Source: Rhytidiadelphus loreus
Lineage: Eukaryota > Streptophyta > Bryopsida > Hypnales > Hylocomiaceae
Direction: 5' to 3'
DNA length: 64,000 bases
Assembly: GCA_947034895.1 (NCBI GenBank)
Contig: OX344761.1
Location: 82,601,839-82,665,838, forward strand
Below the pieces are notes generated by a model that was given only the letters and a program-made list of their open reading frames with translations, had not been told where the DNA came from and searched no databases. Position numbers and translations under genes: made by a program. Of this stretch, positions 10,631-20,428 are shown one piece after another. Position 1 is the first letter of the stretch; each line of letters starts with the position of its first letter.

Positions 10631-12453
10631 TTTAGAGCGCCCACCCTAAACCTTCCCAAGCCTTCTTGGGTGCTTGGAGGATTAGAGCGGGCGCTCTGAA
10701 CCATTCCAAGCCCGGGAAGATTAGAGCGCCCGCTCTAATCCTCAGAATGCTGTTTTGAATGAAAGAGAGCGACGTGAATTGTACCTAGTCGGGGAGGTTC
10801 AGAGCGCCCGCTCTGAACCTGCCCAAGCAATGTTGGGTGCATGGAGAATCAGAGCGGGCGCTCTAAACCAATCCAAATCCTGGAGGATCAGACCGCCCGC
10901 TCTGATCCTCTCGGAATGCAGCTTTGAACGAAAGTGAAATTAATTAATCATTCCTAGTTGGGGAGGATCAGAGCGCCCGCTCTGATCCTCTCAGAATGTT
11001 GTTTGATTGAAAGAGAGATTGTTGAATTCTACGTAGCCGGGGAGGATCAGAGCGCCCGCCCTAAACCCCTGAGAATGCACATTTGAACGAGAGAGAGATT
11101 ATAGAATCATACGTTGTCGGGATGAATCAGAGCGCCCGCTCTGATCCTCTCAGAATGCTGCATTGAACGAAAGTGAGATTGCTGTATCAAACGTAGTCGG
11201 GGAGGATCAGAGCGCTCGCTCTAATCCTCAGAATACTGTTTTGGATGAAATAGAGCGCACTGAATTTGACATAGTAGGGGAGGTTCAGAGCGCCCGCCCT
11301 GAACCTACCAGATCGATCTTCGGTGCTTCGAGGATCAAAGCAAGAGCTCTATACCAACCCTAATCCTGCAGGATCAGAGCGCCTGCTCTGATCCTCTCAG
11401 AATGCTGTAGTGAACGAAAGAAATATTGTTGTATCAAACGTAGTCGGGGAGGATCAGAGCGCCCGACCTAAACCTACCAGAGAGACCATGCGAGGCGGGA
11501 GGATCACTGCAGGCGCAATGAACCAACTCAAAGCCTAGAGGATCAGAGCGCCCGCTCTGATCCTCTCAGAAGCCTGTTTCGAATCAAAGAGACTTAATTA
11601 AATATTCGTTGTCGGGGAGGATCGAGCTCCCGCACAGGACCTACCAGAGCAAGCCTTTCAGCTTTGAAGATCAGAGTGCGCTTTGAAACAATCAAAGGAG
11701 TTCAGGATCAGAGCGCCCGCTCTGATCCTCCAAACACCCTACAGGCTATAGCGCTCAGTTAGGTTCAGAGCAGGCGCTCTGGACAGAATAGGTCGAGCAG
11801 ATTCAAAACAGGTTTAGAGCGAGCGTTCTAAATCAAACAGGTCGAGCATATTAGAAACTGGTTCAGAGTGGGCGTCCTAAACCTCACCAAAAGGAAATAA
11901 CACAAAGCGGTTCAGAGTGGGCGCTCTGATTCAGTCGAAGAGATAACTGACCGCATTGTATATAGTGAAGTATCACTTTTGTAGGGATAGGATAGAAGGG
12001 AAATCAAATCCTCATTAGTACCAGATAAACAAGGGGATGATCAGAGCGCCCGCTCTAAACCTCCTTCACGGAGTCTAGCTGAACATCACTCCGCTTACCG
12101 AGGGTGCATTCGATTACCAGAGATGAATTAGACATAGATCATGGTAAACCATCCATAGTAATGGCCCTAGACCCCAACTCAGTTTAATGAAATATTGCTG
12201 GTGATTATTAATTCATCTCCCATGAAGGATATACTCGAGAGAGATTCAGAGCGCCCGCTTTGATCTTACCCGTGAATATAAATGACGAATCATGAAGAGC
12301 AGGCCCGCAGTCTAACCAAGTAGAATAGACTGGAATTCAGTTTCCAAGCAAATGATGAATCAAGTAAAGCCCCTCGGTCGAAAACTACTTCATAATTAGT
12401 AGTACCGCCACTGCTTTATATCCAGGTACGGATTAGAGCGCACGGTCTGATTT
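10631..12453. repeat. array of about 26 interrupted palindromes (arms about 9-10 bp, 4-bp spacer)
   Basis: The typical site is arm GGATCAGAGC, spacer GCCC (or GGGC), arm GCTCTGATCC. Sites start at about 10631, 10679, 10719, 10796, 10847, 10885, 10965, 11044, 11124, 11204, 11282, 11331, 11371, 11451, 11500, 11540, 11619, 11669, 11705, 11762, 11811, 11860, 11909, 12039, 12243 and 12431. In several sites the outer arm bases differ but still pair: GATT with AATC at 10719, GGTTC with GAACC at 10796, GATC with GATC at 10965. Between sites lies a second conserved segment (TCAGAATGCTG, then GAACGAAAGAGA, then TAGTCGGGGAGG). Sites repeat in a larger unit of about 168 bp from 10631 to about 11700. The array lies just upstream of the gene starting at 12,478 and probably within its promoter or leader. 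Confidence 0.9.
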
Positions 12454-12477
12454 GTACCAGTGTCTGTGCACAGTGCA

Positions 12478-14235
12478 ATGGAGTCCTTCCTCGACAGTAT
12501 GCCACACCTCACCGGGTACATCAAACCAATTGCGTCAGAGAGAGTGCACGAGTCCTGGACGGCACTCGTCGAAGGGAAAACTCCTCTGGAGTTTGTTGCA
12601 TCCAAGGCCTTGTGGACCGTGGAGATGAGCTACCTTGAGGGCTCCCCCGTATTTTGTTCAGAACTAGGCTTCACGAGTAACGGTGATCCCAGATGGAAAA
12701 CATTCAGGGAACTCGTAGTCATCAATGTGAATGTGCTGCGCGAAGCCATTCTGGTAGATGTAGTGAACACTTCGAACCACGCATTCGGAGTGCTAGCCAT
12801 TAGGGTAGAAGATGAGATGACGTTCTGTCACGAACGCATCCTGAAAAATTACGAGCAAGTTCCCCATATATTCCAAACCTTGATGCTCGACATCAAAGGT
12901 AGAGTAGAAGCTCATTTAGACGATTTTGTAGCAATTGGTCAGGCAGTAAAATCATTTCTCACCAATGCAAACAGTCTACAGGCTGCGGTAACAGTCGAAC
13001 TCCAGTCCAAGCAGAAGCAAGTAAATAAAATGGACTCGCAAGGTCGACAGCAGAAGAAATCCAAGAGGGGAGGAGCATCGAGCTCCAGCGCAACCACGCG
13101 GGCCAGACCGCCGGCCGCATCGGCCCTGGCTGGAGCCTCTAACGTGGCGCAAACTCGACCCCGTGCTTCTCTCGCGTCAGAGGTAACCGAGACTGGCGCG
13201 AACATCCCAGCCCAACCGGCAGCTCGAACTGGTGACACACCAACCGTCCCGGAGGCAGAGAGGGACCCAATCATCCCTCCGCAGCTTGCCGAAGAATCTG
13301 CGGGGCGTTCCGGACCGAGGTCGCGGGAAAAGAGAAAAGCCACGAGGAAGAGGAATCCTCAACCTGAGGTCGCGGCCGGATCATCGCAAGATGCGGCGAG
13401 GATGGTCAGGCAACGGCGGGCAGATGCTGAGTCGCCCAGCTCTTCACAGCAGAGCGACCTGCCGGACAACACTGACGTCTCCGAGGAGGTCGCGCAGAAG
13501 CAGGCGATCAAGAAGGTGAATGGGAAATGGTTGGACAACCCAGACACCGTGCCTTACGATCCCGACGCCGTTTCGGATAAGCTGTTCGTGGATCTCGTCT
13601 TGAAGAGGGAGGCCAAGCACTCGGAGGAAGAAGAGGCGAGGAAGCGACTAAAGGCCGAGGCTGTGGCGAATAAGAAGTTCAAAGAACTGTCCAAGTACAT
13701 GTACATATTCGGGCGGGGGACATTCTTTGAGCTCGAAGTCGACGACATGATTCAGGCGGACGAGAAGTCGGGTATGATCTTTCGACCCCTGGAGAAGAAG
13801 GGTGTGATGGCCGTGCTTGATCGAATGGTGAAGGTCAACTTCACCAAGCAAATCCTGACCGTGATGCCGGACACGGAGGCTAGGCCAACATGTTGGGCGG
13901 ACTGCGTCAAGTCCTTTCCGCTGAAGATCATCAACGGCCAGCACACCTGGAAAGCGGCCAAGGAAATCATCTCGGGAGAGGCATCGGTCGACGACGAGGC
14001 GCTAAAGAAGAAGGTGCGCAAGTGGACATGCGAGGTCGTATGGTCCGACAACAAGAATCACTTGCACGCGTTGTCGTGCAAGTGCAACGACGGGAACGTG
14101 ACAGGTCCTTATCTGTTGTCGCTGCCGGCTACAATCCAACACTGTCGCTATCTGTAGGACAATGCTCGAAGGCCGGCGCAGCAGCGGAAGAACCTGAGGA
14201 AGGAAGAACAAGGCGAAGAATTTGCTCGCTACGAG
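12478..14235 (+). CDS. exon 1: novel N-terminal region plus ParB/DGQHR-like domain
   Basis: Residues 1 to about 180 form a compact region I do not recognise. Residues about 185-360 are low-complexity, rich in A, S, R, P, E and K, and probably disordered. Residues about 390-560 look like a ParB/Srx-type fold: FFELEVDDMI, then RPLEKKGVMAVLDRM, then an ILTVMPD strand, then FPLKIINGQHTWKAAKEI (NGQHT at about 486-490), then a W.CEVVWSDN strand. This order resembles the ELEVDDLI...GQHR...AA pattern of ParB-like and DGQHR proteins; the assignment is inference. An in-frame TAG at 14155-14157 is followed by 26 more sensible codons (DNARRPAQQRKN...) to the donor GAG|GTACGC at 14235, so the exon probably ran through this stop originally. 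Confidence 0.6.
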
Positions 14236-14301
14236 GTACGCATTTTAGTCGATCCATCCTGCCCATTCAATTCATGTTGAATCTAAGTTTGGGAGTTCGA
14301 A

Positions 14302-14416
14302 GATTAGAGCGGGCGCCTTGAATCGATTTGGTTAGGATACCGTCTATGGATAGGAAACTGCCCTCCCCGAGATGGAGGAATTAGGACTGGCAGGATCAGA
14401 GCGCCCGCTCTGATCC
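14302..14416. repeat. two palindrome copies inside intron 1
   Basis: A degenerate site (arm GATTAGAGC, spacer GGGC) lies at 14302-14324. A perfect site (arms GGATCAGAGC and GCTCTGATCC, spacer GCCC) lies at 14393-14416, about 70 bp before the exon 2 acceptor. Same motif as the upstream array. Confidence 0.85.
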
Positions 14417-14485
14417 GATGAACCTCAGTCGGTCTACACGGATCCAACTTCCGAGTCCGACTCAAATGTGTTAATTTTCCTGCAG

Positions 14486-15874
14486 GAATTTCGTGTCAAA
14501 GCCGAGCAGAGTTTTGAATCGACTGGTCTTCTCAAGCCATCGGGAAACTCCCAACGAATCTACGACCTGGACCGGATGGGGGAGCGGAAGGTGATCATGG
14601 CTTCGGAGGAGACCTGGGCCGCATGGCAGAAGGTTTTCCAAGGTCATGAGTCGGGGTCGCTTCACGACATTGACTCCGGGGGACCCTTCAAGGAAGCGAC
14701 GACCAAGGAGGGGAACGTGAAGTTGTACAAGTTCCTCCCCATCACGAGCAACATGATGAAAAACCTGCACGGCCTCGATGACGTGGCGGTGGGTGAGCTT
14801 GCTCGGAAAATCCTCGATATACCGCCGAAGGTCTATCTCAACAAGAAGCCGAATTCGTGGACTTCGGCCATTCCCATTGCCATGTGGTGCACGAACAGAA
14901 AGTACAAGAACGTGCTGGCGAGGGAGTTGGCAGATAGGGGCAAGTCGAGCGGCATGATATCGGCAGGCGAAGTCATCAACGCAGCCGGAGACATTGAACC
15001 GCAAGCGTGGCAGGACTTCAAGACGTAGTTGCGCATCAACGGCTTCCACACCTGGTACCTCCAGACCATCGACCCAGAGTACCTGAAGTCGGAAGTGCGC
15101 TCAGGAAAGAAGAGCGTCCTACCGTCCGATGAGCTCCTTGCCGCCTTCGACCGTGTCATGGTGAACTATGAACGGTGTGAGTATGTGCGGAGGTATTCGC
15201 GGGCCTCAATGTGCCGCTGGCTTCGAGCCGGAAGCAGGTTTGACCCAATGTTGTACGTCTACAAGAGGGAGAACTAGGTCCCCCAGCGCGCTGTAGACGG
15301 ACCCGCTAACCTCAAGTACTGCGAGGTGGGCATCATCGATTTCCGCTAGTTTCCGGGTGTGGAGACCATGGAGATCAATTCCGCCAACAAGAAAATCCTC
15401 GAGGAGGTGGAGGTGGTGTCGCAGTCCGTCATGTCCTCGTCCGTCCACACTTGGATGCTGATCTTCTTTTCGAAGCGGGCGGTTGATGTGGACAAAGCTG
15501 TGAAGGAACTGCTTCCTGATTACAACATGCGGCGGGAGTGCAAGTACATATGTCGGGCGGGGGAACCTACGTACAAGGAGAAGAACAAGGTCTCCGTGAT
15601 GTACCTGCAGAGGTCCCGGTGGAGGTGGGTCAACTCGAGTGTGGTGAACACGAACGACGAGGTGCCCTCGCTGTCTGCTGAGGAGGACGAGGACCTGACC
15701 AATGAGGGAACCATCTACATGAATCGAGAGGTTTGTCGTCACGATAATCCGAGGACCTTGTCGAAGTATGAGCTCCGATACGAGGTGTATCTGCGCTTCA
15801 TCGACAAGTTCTGTAGGGATCAAGGAACCGTCATGTTGGTCTTCGTTGGTGCGAAGCCAATTTCGGCGTGCACG
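14486..15874 (+). CDS. exon 2: unrecognised conserved-looking region with three TAG stops
   Basis: The acceptor TTCCTGCAG precedes GAATTTCGTG in phase 0. The frame encodes a mixed hydrophobic and charged sequence without low complexity, the look of a folded domain: for example QRIYDLDRMGERKVIM, EETWAAWQKVF and ITSNMMKNLHGLDD. It is interrupted by TAG at 15026, 15275 and 15347, each followed at once by sequence of the same quality in the same frame. The exon ends ACG|GTGAGC at 15874. I recognise no family; a continuation of the ParB-like module is possible. Antisense open frames over this exon are composition shadows. Confidence 0.55.
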
Positions 15875-15986
15875 GTGAGCATCTGACCACGCTGTGTTTT
15901 CAATTGTTCTTCTGATGTACATCTCGATGTAGCGGGCGTTAGACATTGTAATATCAGTAATGACTAAAACCTTTGAATGCCCGCAG

Positions 15987-18234
15987 ATGTTGTCGCGTAG
16001 CTCTGTCACTCTGATCATCTCCACTCAGAAGGCCCTCCTGCGTCAATCCCATCATAATCGCAAAGGCGCGGAGATGTGGCCGGATATTCTAGTCCTCGGC
16101 TGGACGTTGCGTTACGGCTATGTCACCCCGACACCGGCGAGAGCCACCCGGTCGGAGCTGGATGAGGAGCCCAATCCTACCGTCGAGGAAGCGAAAGCGG
16201 ATGAGGCCCTCAACATCGTGGACGCCGACCACGTTGAAATCGAGCACCCCGACATCAACGCGGACGAACAGGAAGGAGATGAACACAGTGAGCAGACTGG
16301 GAATCGGCAAGACGAGGAAGGCGTCCAGGGAAACCGGGAGCCGTCGTTGGATCGTGCTAACAGCAATGCGACCGAGCAATCAGAGCAGCCTGACCGGAGC
16401 GGGCAGCCGAGGCCGGACTCTCACCATGATGAGCCGGAGGATCCAATTCCTCCGGCGTCGCCGTCTCACTCCACTCCTGCAGCAGATCAGACCGCCCGCT
16501 CTGATCCCATCCCACCTCCATCTTCTCAGTCTCAAGTTGGAGCAGATCAGAGCGGGCGCTCTGATCCCATTCTTCCTCCGTCTTCTCCTTCTCAGACCGG
16601 AGCAGATCAGAGCGGGCGGACTGATTCCAGTCGACACCAATCCCAGTCTGATCCTCTATCTCCTGCCCGACCGCCTCGACCATCTCAGCCACTTGGGAGC
16701 TCCCGCTCAGTACTGGTCCACTCCCACTTGCCTGCTTCCCTTTCCCCGCAGTCCTGGCGTCGACCTCCGCCATCCCAACAGGTTCAGGGCGGGCGCTCTG
16801 ATGTGCGAGCTCACCTGTTTCGCGTTCCTGCTTCCCGTACTCCATCGATCGGAACCGCGAGCTCTCATCAGTCAGAATGGGTGACGCCATCCACTCCACC
16901 CAGGATGCAGATAGAGGACCTACAGATAGAGTTGGGTCTGCTGAGGTCACGACTCTCTGAAGAGCAGCAAAACGAGATGGAGAAAGTGAGGCTTGATCTG
17001 ATTCACACCCCCGCCACGCCCTCCGAGAAGACGATGAAAGAGAGGATCCAGGAGTCGCGGACCATCGTCAAGGACTTGAAGTCCCTCCATCCCGCGTCCG
17101 CTCTTAGAGAGGAAGTGAGCGTGACGACATTGACGCTTGTGCAGGTCGCCGTCAACGCTCTTGAGTTGGAGATCCCTGAACCCAGCCCTGAAGAGCAAGC
17201 GATGTGCGTCCATGCTACGGCGAGCGCGAGAGAACTGTCGAGAGTTAAGAATTCCAAGGAGAGCCCGATCGAACTCGACGACATGGATGAATTGGACCTC
17301 GAGACGCGCTTGTCCAATTCGGTCAAGCTGAGGCAGGAGTATGACGAGACTTTCAGGGTCGCCCAAGCTGCATCATCATTGGACGCGGGGACTGTACCTG
17401 GGGTCGGGGGGAGTTCCGTCACGGCGACTGCGGAGACGAAGCCGGACGTCAAGGTCGGGATCAACGTCGCATTCGCGGAGAGAATTGCCGAACAGGTCAG
17501 GAGGAAGGAGTCTGGGAAGATGGACAAGTGCATTGAAGAAATCGATGCGCTGAGGAGGGAGAAGGAGGAAGAGAGGAAGCAACAACAGCTGAGGGAGGAG
17601 AAAATGGAGCGGGAGAGGCAACAATGGCTGCAGGAGGAGGCGGAGAAGAAGGCGAGGCGAAAGGCGAAGAAAGCAGTCAGGGAAAAGGAACTCGCGGAGG
17701 AGAGGAGGAAACAGGCCGAGAAGGATGAGCTAAACGCAGCGGCTTGGAAGGAGAACATGGAGTTCATAAGGGAAATGAGGGAAATGAAGTCGCAAATCCA
17801 TACTTCCAAGACGGCGCCTTCTCCCTCTCCTCCTCCCGTCTCTCTGATTCCAACTCCAGCGAGCGAGCTTCACAACGTCTCGGGAGTCTCCACGAACTCG
17901 GCTTCGGTGACGGCGTCCGCGTCCGCGGCATTTGGCCTTCGGCACCTGGCCTCTGGAGAGGCAACGCAAACCGGGGTGAGTGTCACTCACGAGCCAGACG
18001 TCGATGACCTGGCCCTCAGTCAATTTCCGTTTGTGCATGTCCATGAACTCTCCCATCGTCCTATCATGCACGACGATGACCCTTACGACCTCGACGTGGA
18101 CTTGGGAGATATGGAACAGTCCTTCACTAACTTGACTGAGCAATATGCCCCGCGTGCAAGCCGCGATGGCGACGCAGCAGAGCCCGGAGACGGAGGAGGA
18201 GCAGGCACCGGTCAATGTCGACGAGGCTCCCGCG
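15987..18234 (+). CDS. exon 3: acidic and S/P-rich linker with exonised palindromes, then coiled coil
   Basis: The acceptor is CCCGCAG at 15986. After a short hydrophobic start (about 40 codons) comes an acidic stretch, then an S/P/Q-rich stretch containing peptide repeats ADQTARSDP, ADQSGRSDP and ADQSGRTD encoded by the palindrome. A long helical charged region follows (IEELRREKEEERKQ-like, about 17500-17790, rich in E, K and R), a likely coiled coil, then an S/T-rich segment. Near 18135-18150 the frame must shift by one base: the original frame ends RRGSRGG-stop, but the next frame (MPRVQAAMATQQSPETEEEQ) reaches the donor GCG|GTGGGT in the phase the next exon needs. Confidence 0.6.
16485..16804 (+). 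repeat. four palindrome copies inside coding exon 3
   Basis: Copies at 16485-16507, 16545-16567, 16605-16627 and 16781-16804. The first three share one frame and encode DQ(T/S)(A/G)R(S/T)D, and are spaced exactly 60 bp apart. This spacing suggests duplication of a 60-bp, 20-codon unit that already held the palindrome. Three copies have the GGGC spacer orientation and one has GCCC. Confidence 0.9.
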
Positions 18235-18622
18235 GTGGGTAACCCTTCGACATAGCTCCCATCATTTATGTTTGTCGTGAAGGTGTGGACGCTATGTGAT
18301 GGCGTTACGCCGGGGCCTTGAGTTCGTCCAGATCCCGGCGAGTCCACGGGGCTGTGGGTCCGTAGTCATAGGGGCTCTCTTTGTCTTCGCTAGGATTTCA
18401 GTTGTCATATTCATGGAGCGTAGACGTGGGCTTAGGATGTGAAAATCTCTTCTGTGAGAGTGGGGCCGTTTGTAAAACATTGTTATATTTGTAATATATT
18501 GGATGTGTTGTTGACAAACATAAATTGCTCAATCTCTGGTGACTGCATTCCATTTCGCAATACGTTTTTCTTTTCAATTGATTATGTGCAATCTAGTTAC
18601 GCTCTTTTGATTTTGGGTTCAG

Positions 18623-19993
18623 GGTGACAAAGCTCTTGTACTGGGCGACGCGTCTGCAATGTCCCCACCTGTTCCGGTTGCTCCACCTCGTCGGTCGTTG
18701 TCCCCTCGCCGGAAGGAAACCGTCGCCATCCCCATGGAAGTCGACACTCCCGATGCCATTGGGCGAGCAGTGCCTGCGGTCCAGGTCGCCACCCCCACGG
18801 ATGTAAGAAAGGTGAGGCTCCATTTCCCTCCAACTCTCTTACCTAGCTTGTCTGTATCGGGTTTGCGCGTCCGTTAGAAATAGCACGTCCGATTGAATTA
18901 GCTCGTCGATGAGGAAGACTTCCCGGCACATCTCCATTAGCACGCATGTCTGTTGTTCTGGATCGATGTCATTCATTCTGAAGTCCACTTTGAGCATGGG
19001 GTTTCGCATCCACAGGCCTCGCAGCCGCCCGACGAGACGCCCCCTCCCGTCGCCCTTCCCCCCTTCAGTTATTTCCTGATCCTGGAGGTAGAGGGGGTGT
19101 TGTGTCGAACCCAGCACGTTCAACGAGTCCTACACAATCCCGTGCCCCTGGGAGAGGCCCCATCGGAGGAAGAATACAACCCGAGTAGACGCCACATCTT
19201 TGGCGAGTACACCCTCTACTGCCGTCCGCACATGCGCCAATTCTTGAAAAACTTGGACGAGAAGTTCCACTTGTCCGTGTGGACCAGACTGCCCGCCGCA
19301 ATCGCCAGACCGGTGGTGGACTTCCTCTTCCGCGGCATGGAGTGCCTGAAATCCTTGCGCGTGCTGGCCCTCGAGGAGTGTATCTCCATAGTCGAGAGAC
19401 GGCCGGCGAATGCGTGTAGGTGCAGGCCTCCGCCGTATGTTCCGGACGCACCTTGCCCCGCGCACCCCGTCCACGTCTCGCCCGATCCCGATCTTGAGGA
19501 GAACATTTACATTCAGTTCCCCGATCATCCCGAGGGGCAGCTGCGGCTGAAAGTCCTGCACAAGGGCGTCTGGGACAAAGATAGGTTCAGGGCGCCGAAT
19601 TTCAGGGCAAATTCCACCAACACCCTGCTCGTCGATTGCTCGCCCGAGAGCACCATCCTCAATCCGCTCTACAACGCCATTTTCCCCTTGTCCTATGCCG
19701 GCAGCGAACACGACAGAATCCTGTTGGGGACGTTGGCCTCGTATCTCCGCGACTTGCTAGATTCCGGTCTTAGCGTGTCGCAATACCTGTCTAGTAACCC
19801 CTTCTGTTGGGCCCCCGACGTTCCGATGAGGCAGACGAAGCTCGGACTCAGAGTGCGCGCGTGCGCTTCATGGCAAGACGGGTCCCTCTTGCTAGAGTAT
19901 CCCGATGTCGTGAAAAAGTACACTAGGCACGGGAACGATCATTTCATCCCCCGAAGATCTCCAAGAGAGAATAAAGGGAAGAAAATGACATGA
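18623..19993 (+). CDS. exons 4-5: FCP1/SCP-like HAD domain, apparently catalytically dead
   Basis: Exon 4 (18623-18811, 63 codons, P-rich linker with RRSLSPRRKE) joins exon 5 (19016-19993). Exon 5 shows the order of the NLI-interacting-factor/CTD phosphatase family: YFLILEVEGVLC (motif I), YTLYCRPHMRQFLKNL with FHLSVWTRLPA (motif II), then NTLLVDCSPES and NAIFPLSYAGSEHD (motif IV region). Active members have DxDGT(L/V) in motif I and DD in motif IV. Here motif I is ExEGVL and motif IV is DC, so the nucleophile and acid-base aspartates are replaced. In known enzymes the domain removes phosphate from RNA polymerase II tails and related substrates; here a binding-only role, or loss of function, is inferred. 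Stop TGA at 19991-19993. Confidence 0.7.
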
Positions 19994-20022
19994 TGCCCAC
20001 TCGTGTACCGATGCTTGTGCAG

Positions 20023-20190
20023 GGCCGTCACCGCGTTTCTGCGCCGGGAGGGCCCTCCGGCGACGGCCCGCGGCAGGAGACGAGCCACTCTAAGCGACGG
20101 CGGACGCGGATGACGGAGGAAGTGGGCTCTTGCTCCGGCTCCGTCGCCCCAGAGGAGGAAGGCGTCGACGTCACGTCGGCGGGATTGTAA
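20023..20190 (+). other. possible alternative terminal exon
   Basis: An acceptor-like TTGTGCAG at 20015-20022 opens a 55-codon frame ending in TAA at 20190. It contains a nuclear-localisation-like SKRRRTRM and an acidic patch. Its composition matches the upstream gene, but I found no upstream donor that joins it convincingly in phase, so it may instead be 3' untranslated sequence or the decayed end of the gene. Confidence 0.3.
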
Positions 20191-20404
20191 ATGAAGTTGT
20201 CGACGACTACGTGTATCGTAAGGTCGGCTTATCACTACCTCCATCGGCTGTTTCAAATTGATGCTCCAGCGGAATGTCTTTGAGTTCGCTGTCTGGCCCT
20301 CTCGCAGTCCGAAACTGATCGTTGGCCTCTTTGTGCAGGCTACTTGATCTCTGTCCGACAGCAAGGGCGATCTAGTTTCTGGGTGTCGGCTTGTCCAGGT
20401 GAAT

Positions 20405-20428
20405 GGTTCAGGGCGCCCGCCCTAAACC
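20405..20428. repeat. palindrome copy downstream of the gene
   Basis: Arms GGTTCAGGGC and GCCCTAAACC around spacer GCCC. The inner change A to G on the left arm is matched by T to C on the right arm, a compensating pair. It lies about 410 bp after the stop codon. Confidence 0.8.

Larger units (their letters stand above)
12478..19993 (+). pseudogene. large multidomain gene: ParB/DGQHR-like region, coiled coil, FCP1-like domain; probably decayed
   Basis: Five exons are inferred at 12478-14235, 14486-15874, 15987-18234, 18623-18811 and 19016-19993. All four introns (250, 112, 388 and 204 bp) have GT-AG ends and all junctions fall in phase 0, which supports a single gene of about 2,190 codons. 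The start ATG at 12478 lies in GCAATGG, just after possible splice acceptors at 12460 and 12473. The frame is broken by four in-frame TAG codons (14155, 15026, 15275, 15347) and by one extra base between about 18135 and 18150. Codon use is much more GC-rich than the flanks. The family is unknown to me as a whole; the two domains are recognised from motifs only. It could be a host multigene family or a domesticated or mobile-element gene. Transcription is likely driven from the palindrome-rich region upstream. Confidence 0.6.

Noticed and set aside
10631..12453. CRISPR-like array (regular short palindromic repeats with spacers)
   Set aside because: The spacers are themselves repeated, the motif varies in compensated ways, the host is a plant, and copies occur in exons and introns. 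No cas genes are present.
13890..14321. 143-codon + strand frame overlapping exon 1
   Set aside because: It is another frame of the ParB-like exon and reads into the intron past the donor at 14235; basic low-quality sequence.
15206..16024. 272-codon minus-strand open frame
   Set aside because: It lies antisense to exons 2-3, whose GC-rich codons create long antisense frames. It has no domain and crosses the real intron at 15875-15986.
17003..17809. 268-codon minus-strand frame rich in S, F and L
   Set aside because: It is the mirror of the E/K-rich coiled coil on the + strand; the composition is fully explained by that.
12478..19993. Endogenous giant-virus insertion
   Set aside because: The GC contrast suggested it, but the gene has several spliceosomal introns and no viral hallmark gene is nearby.
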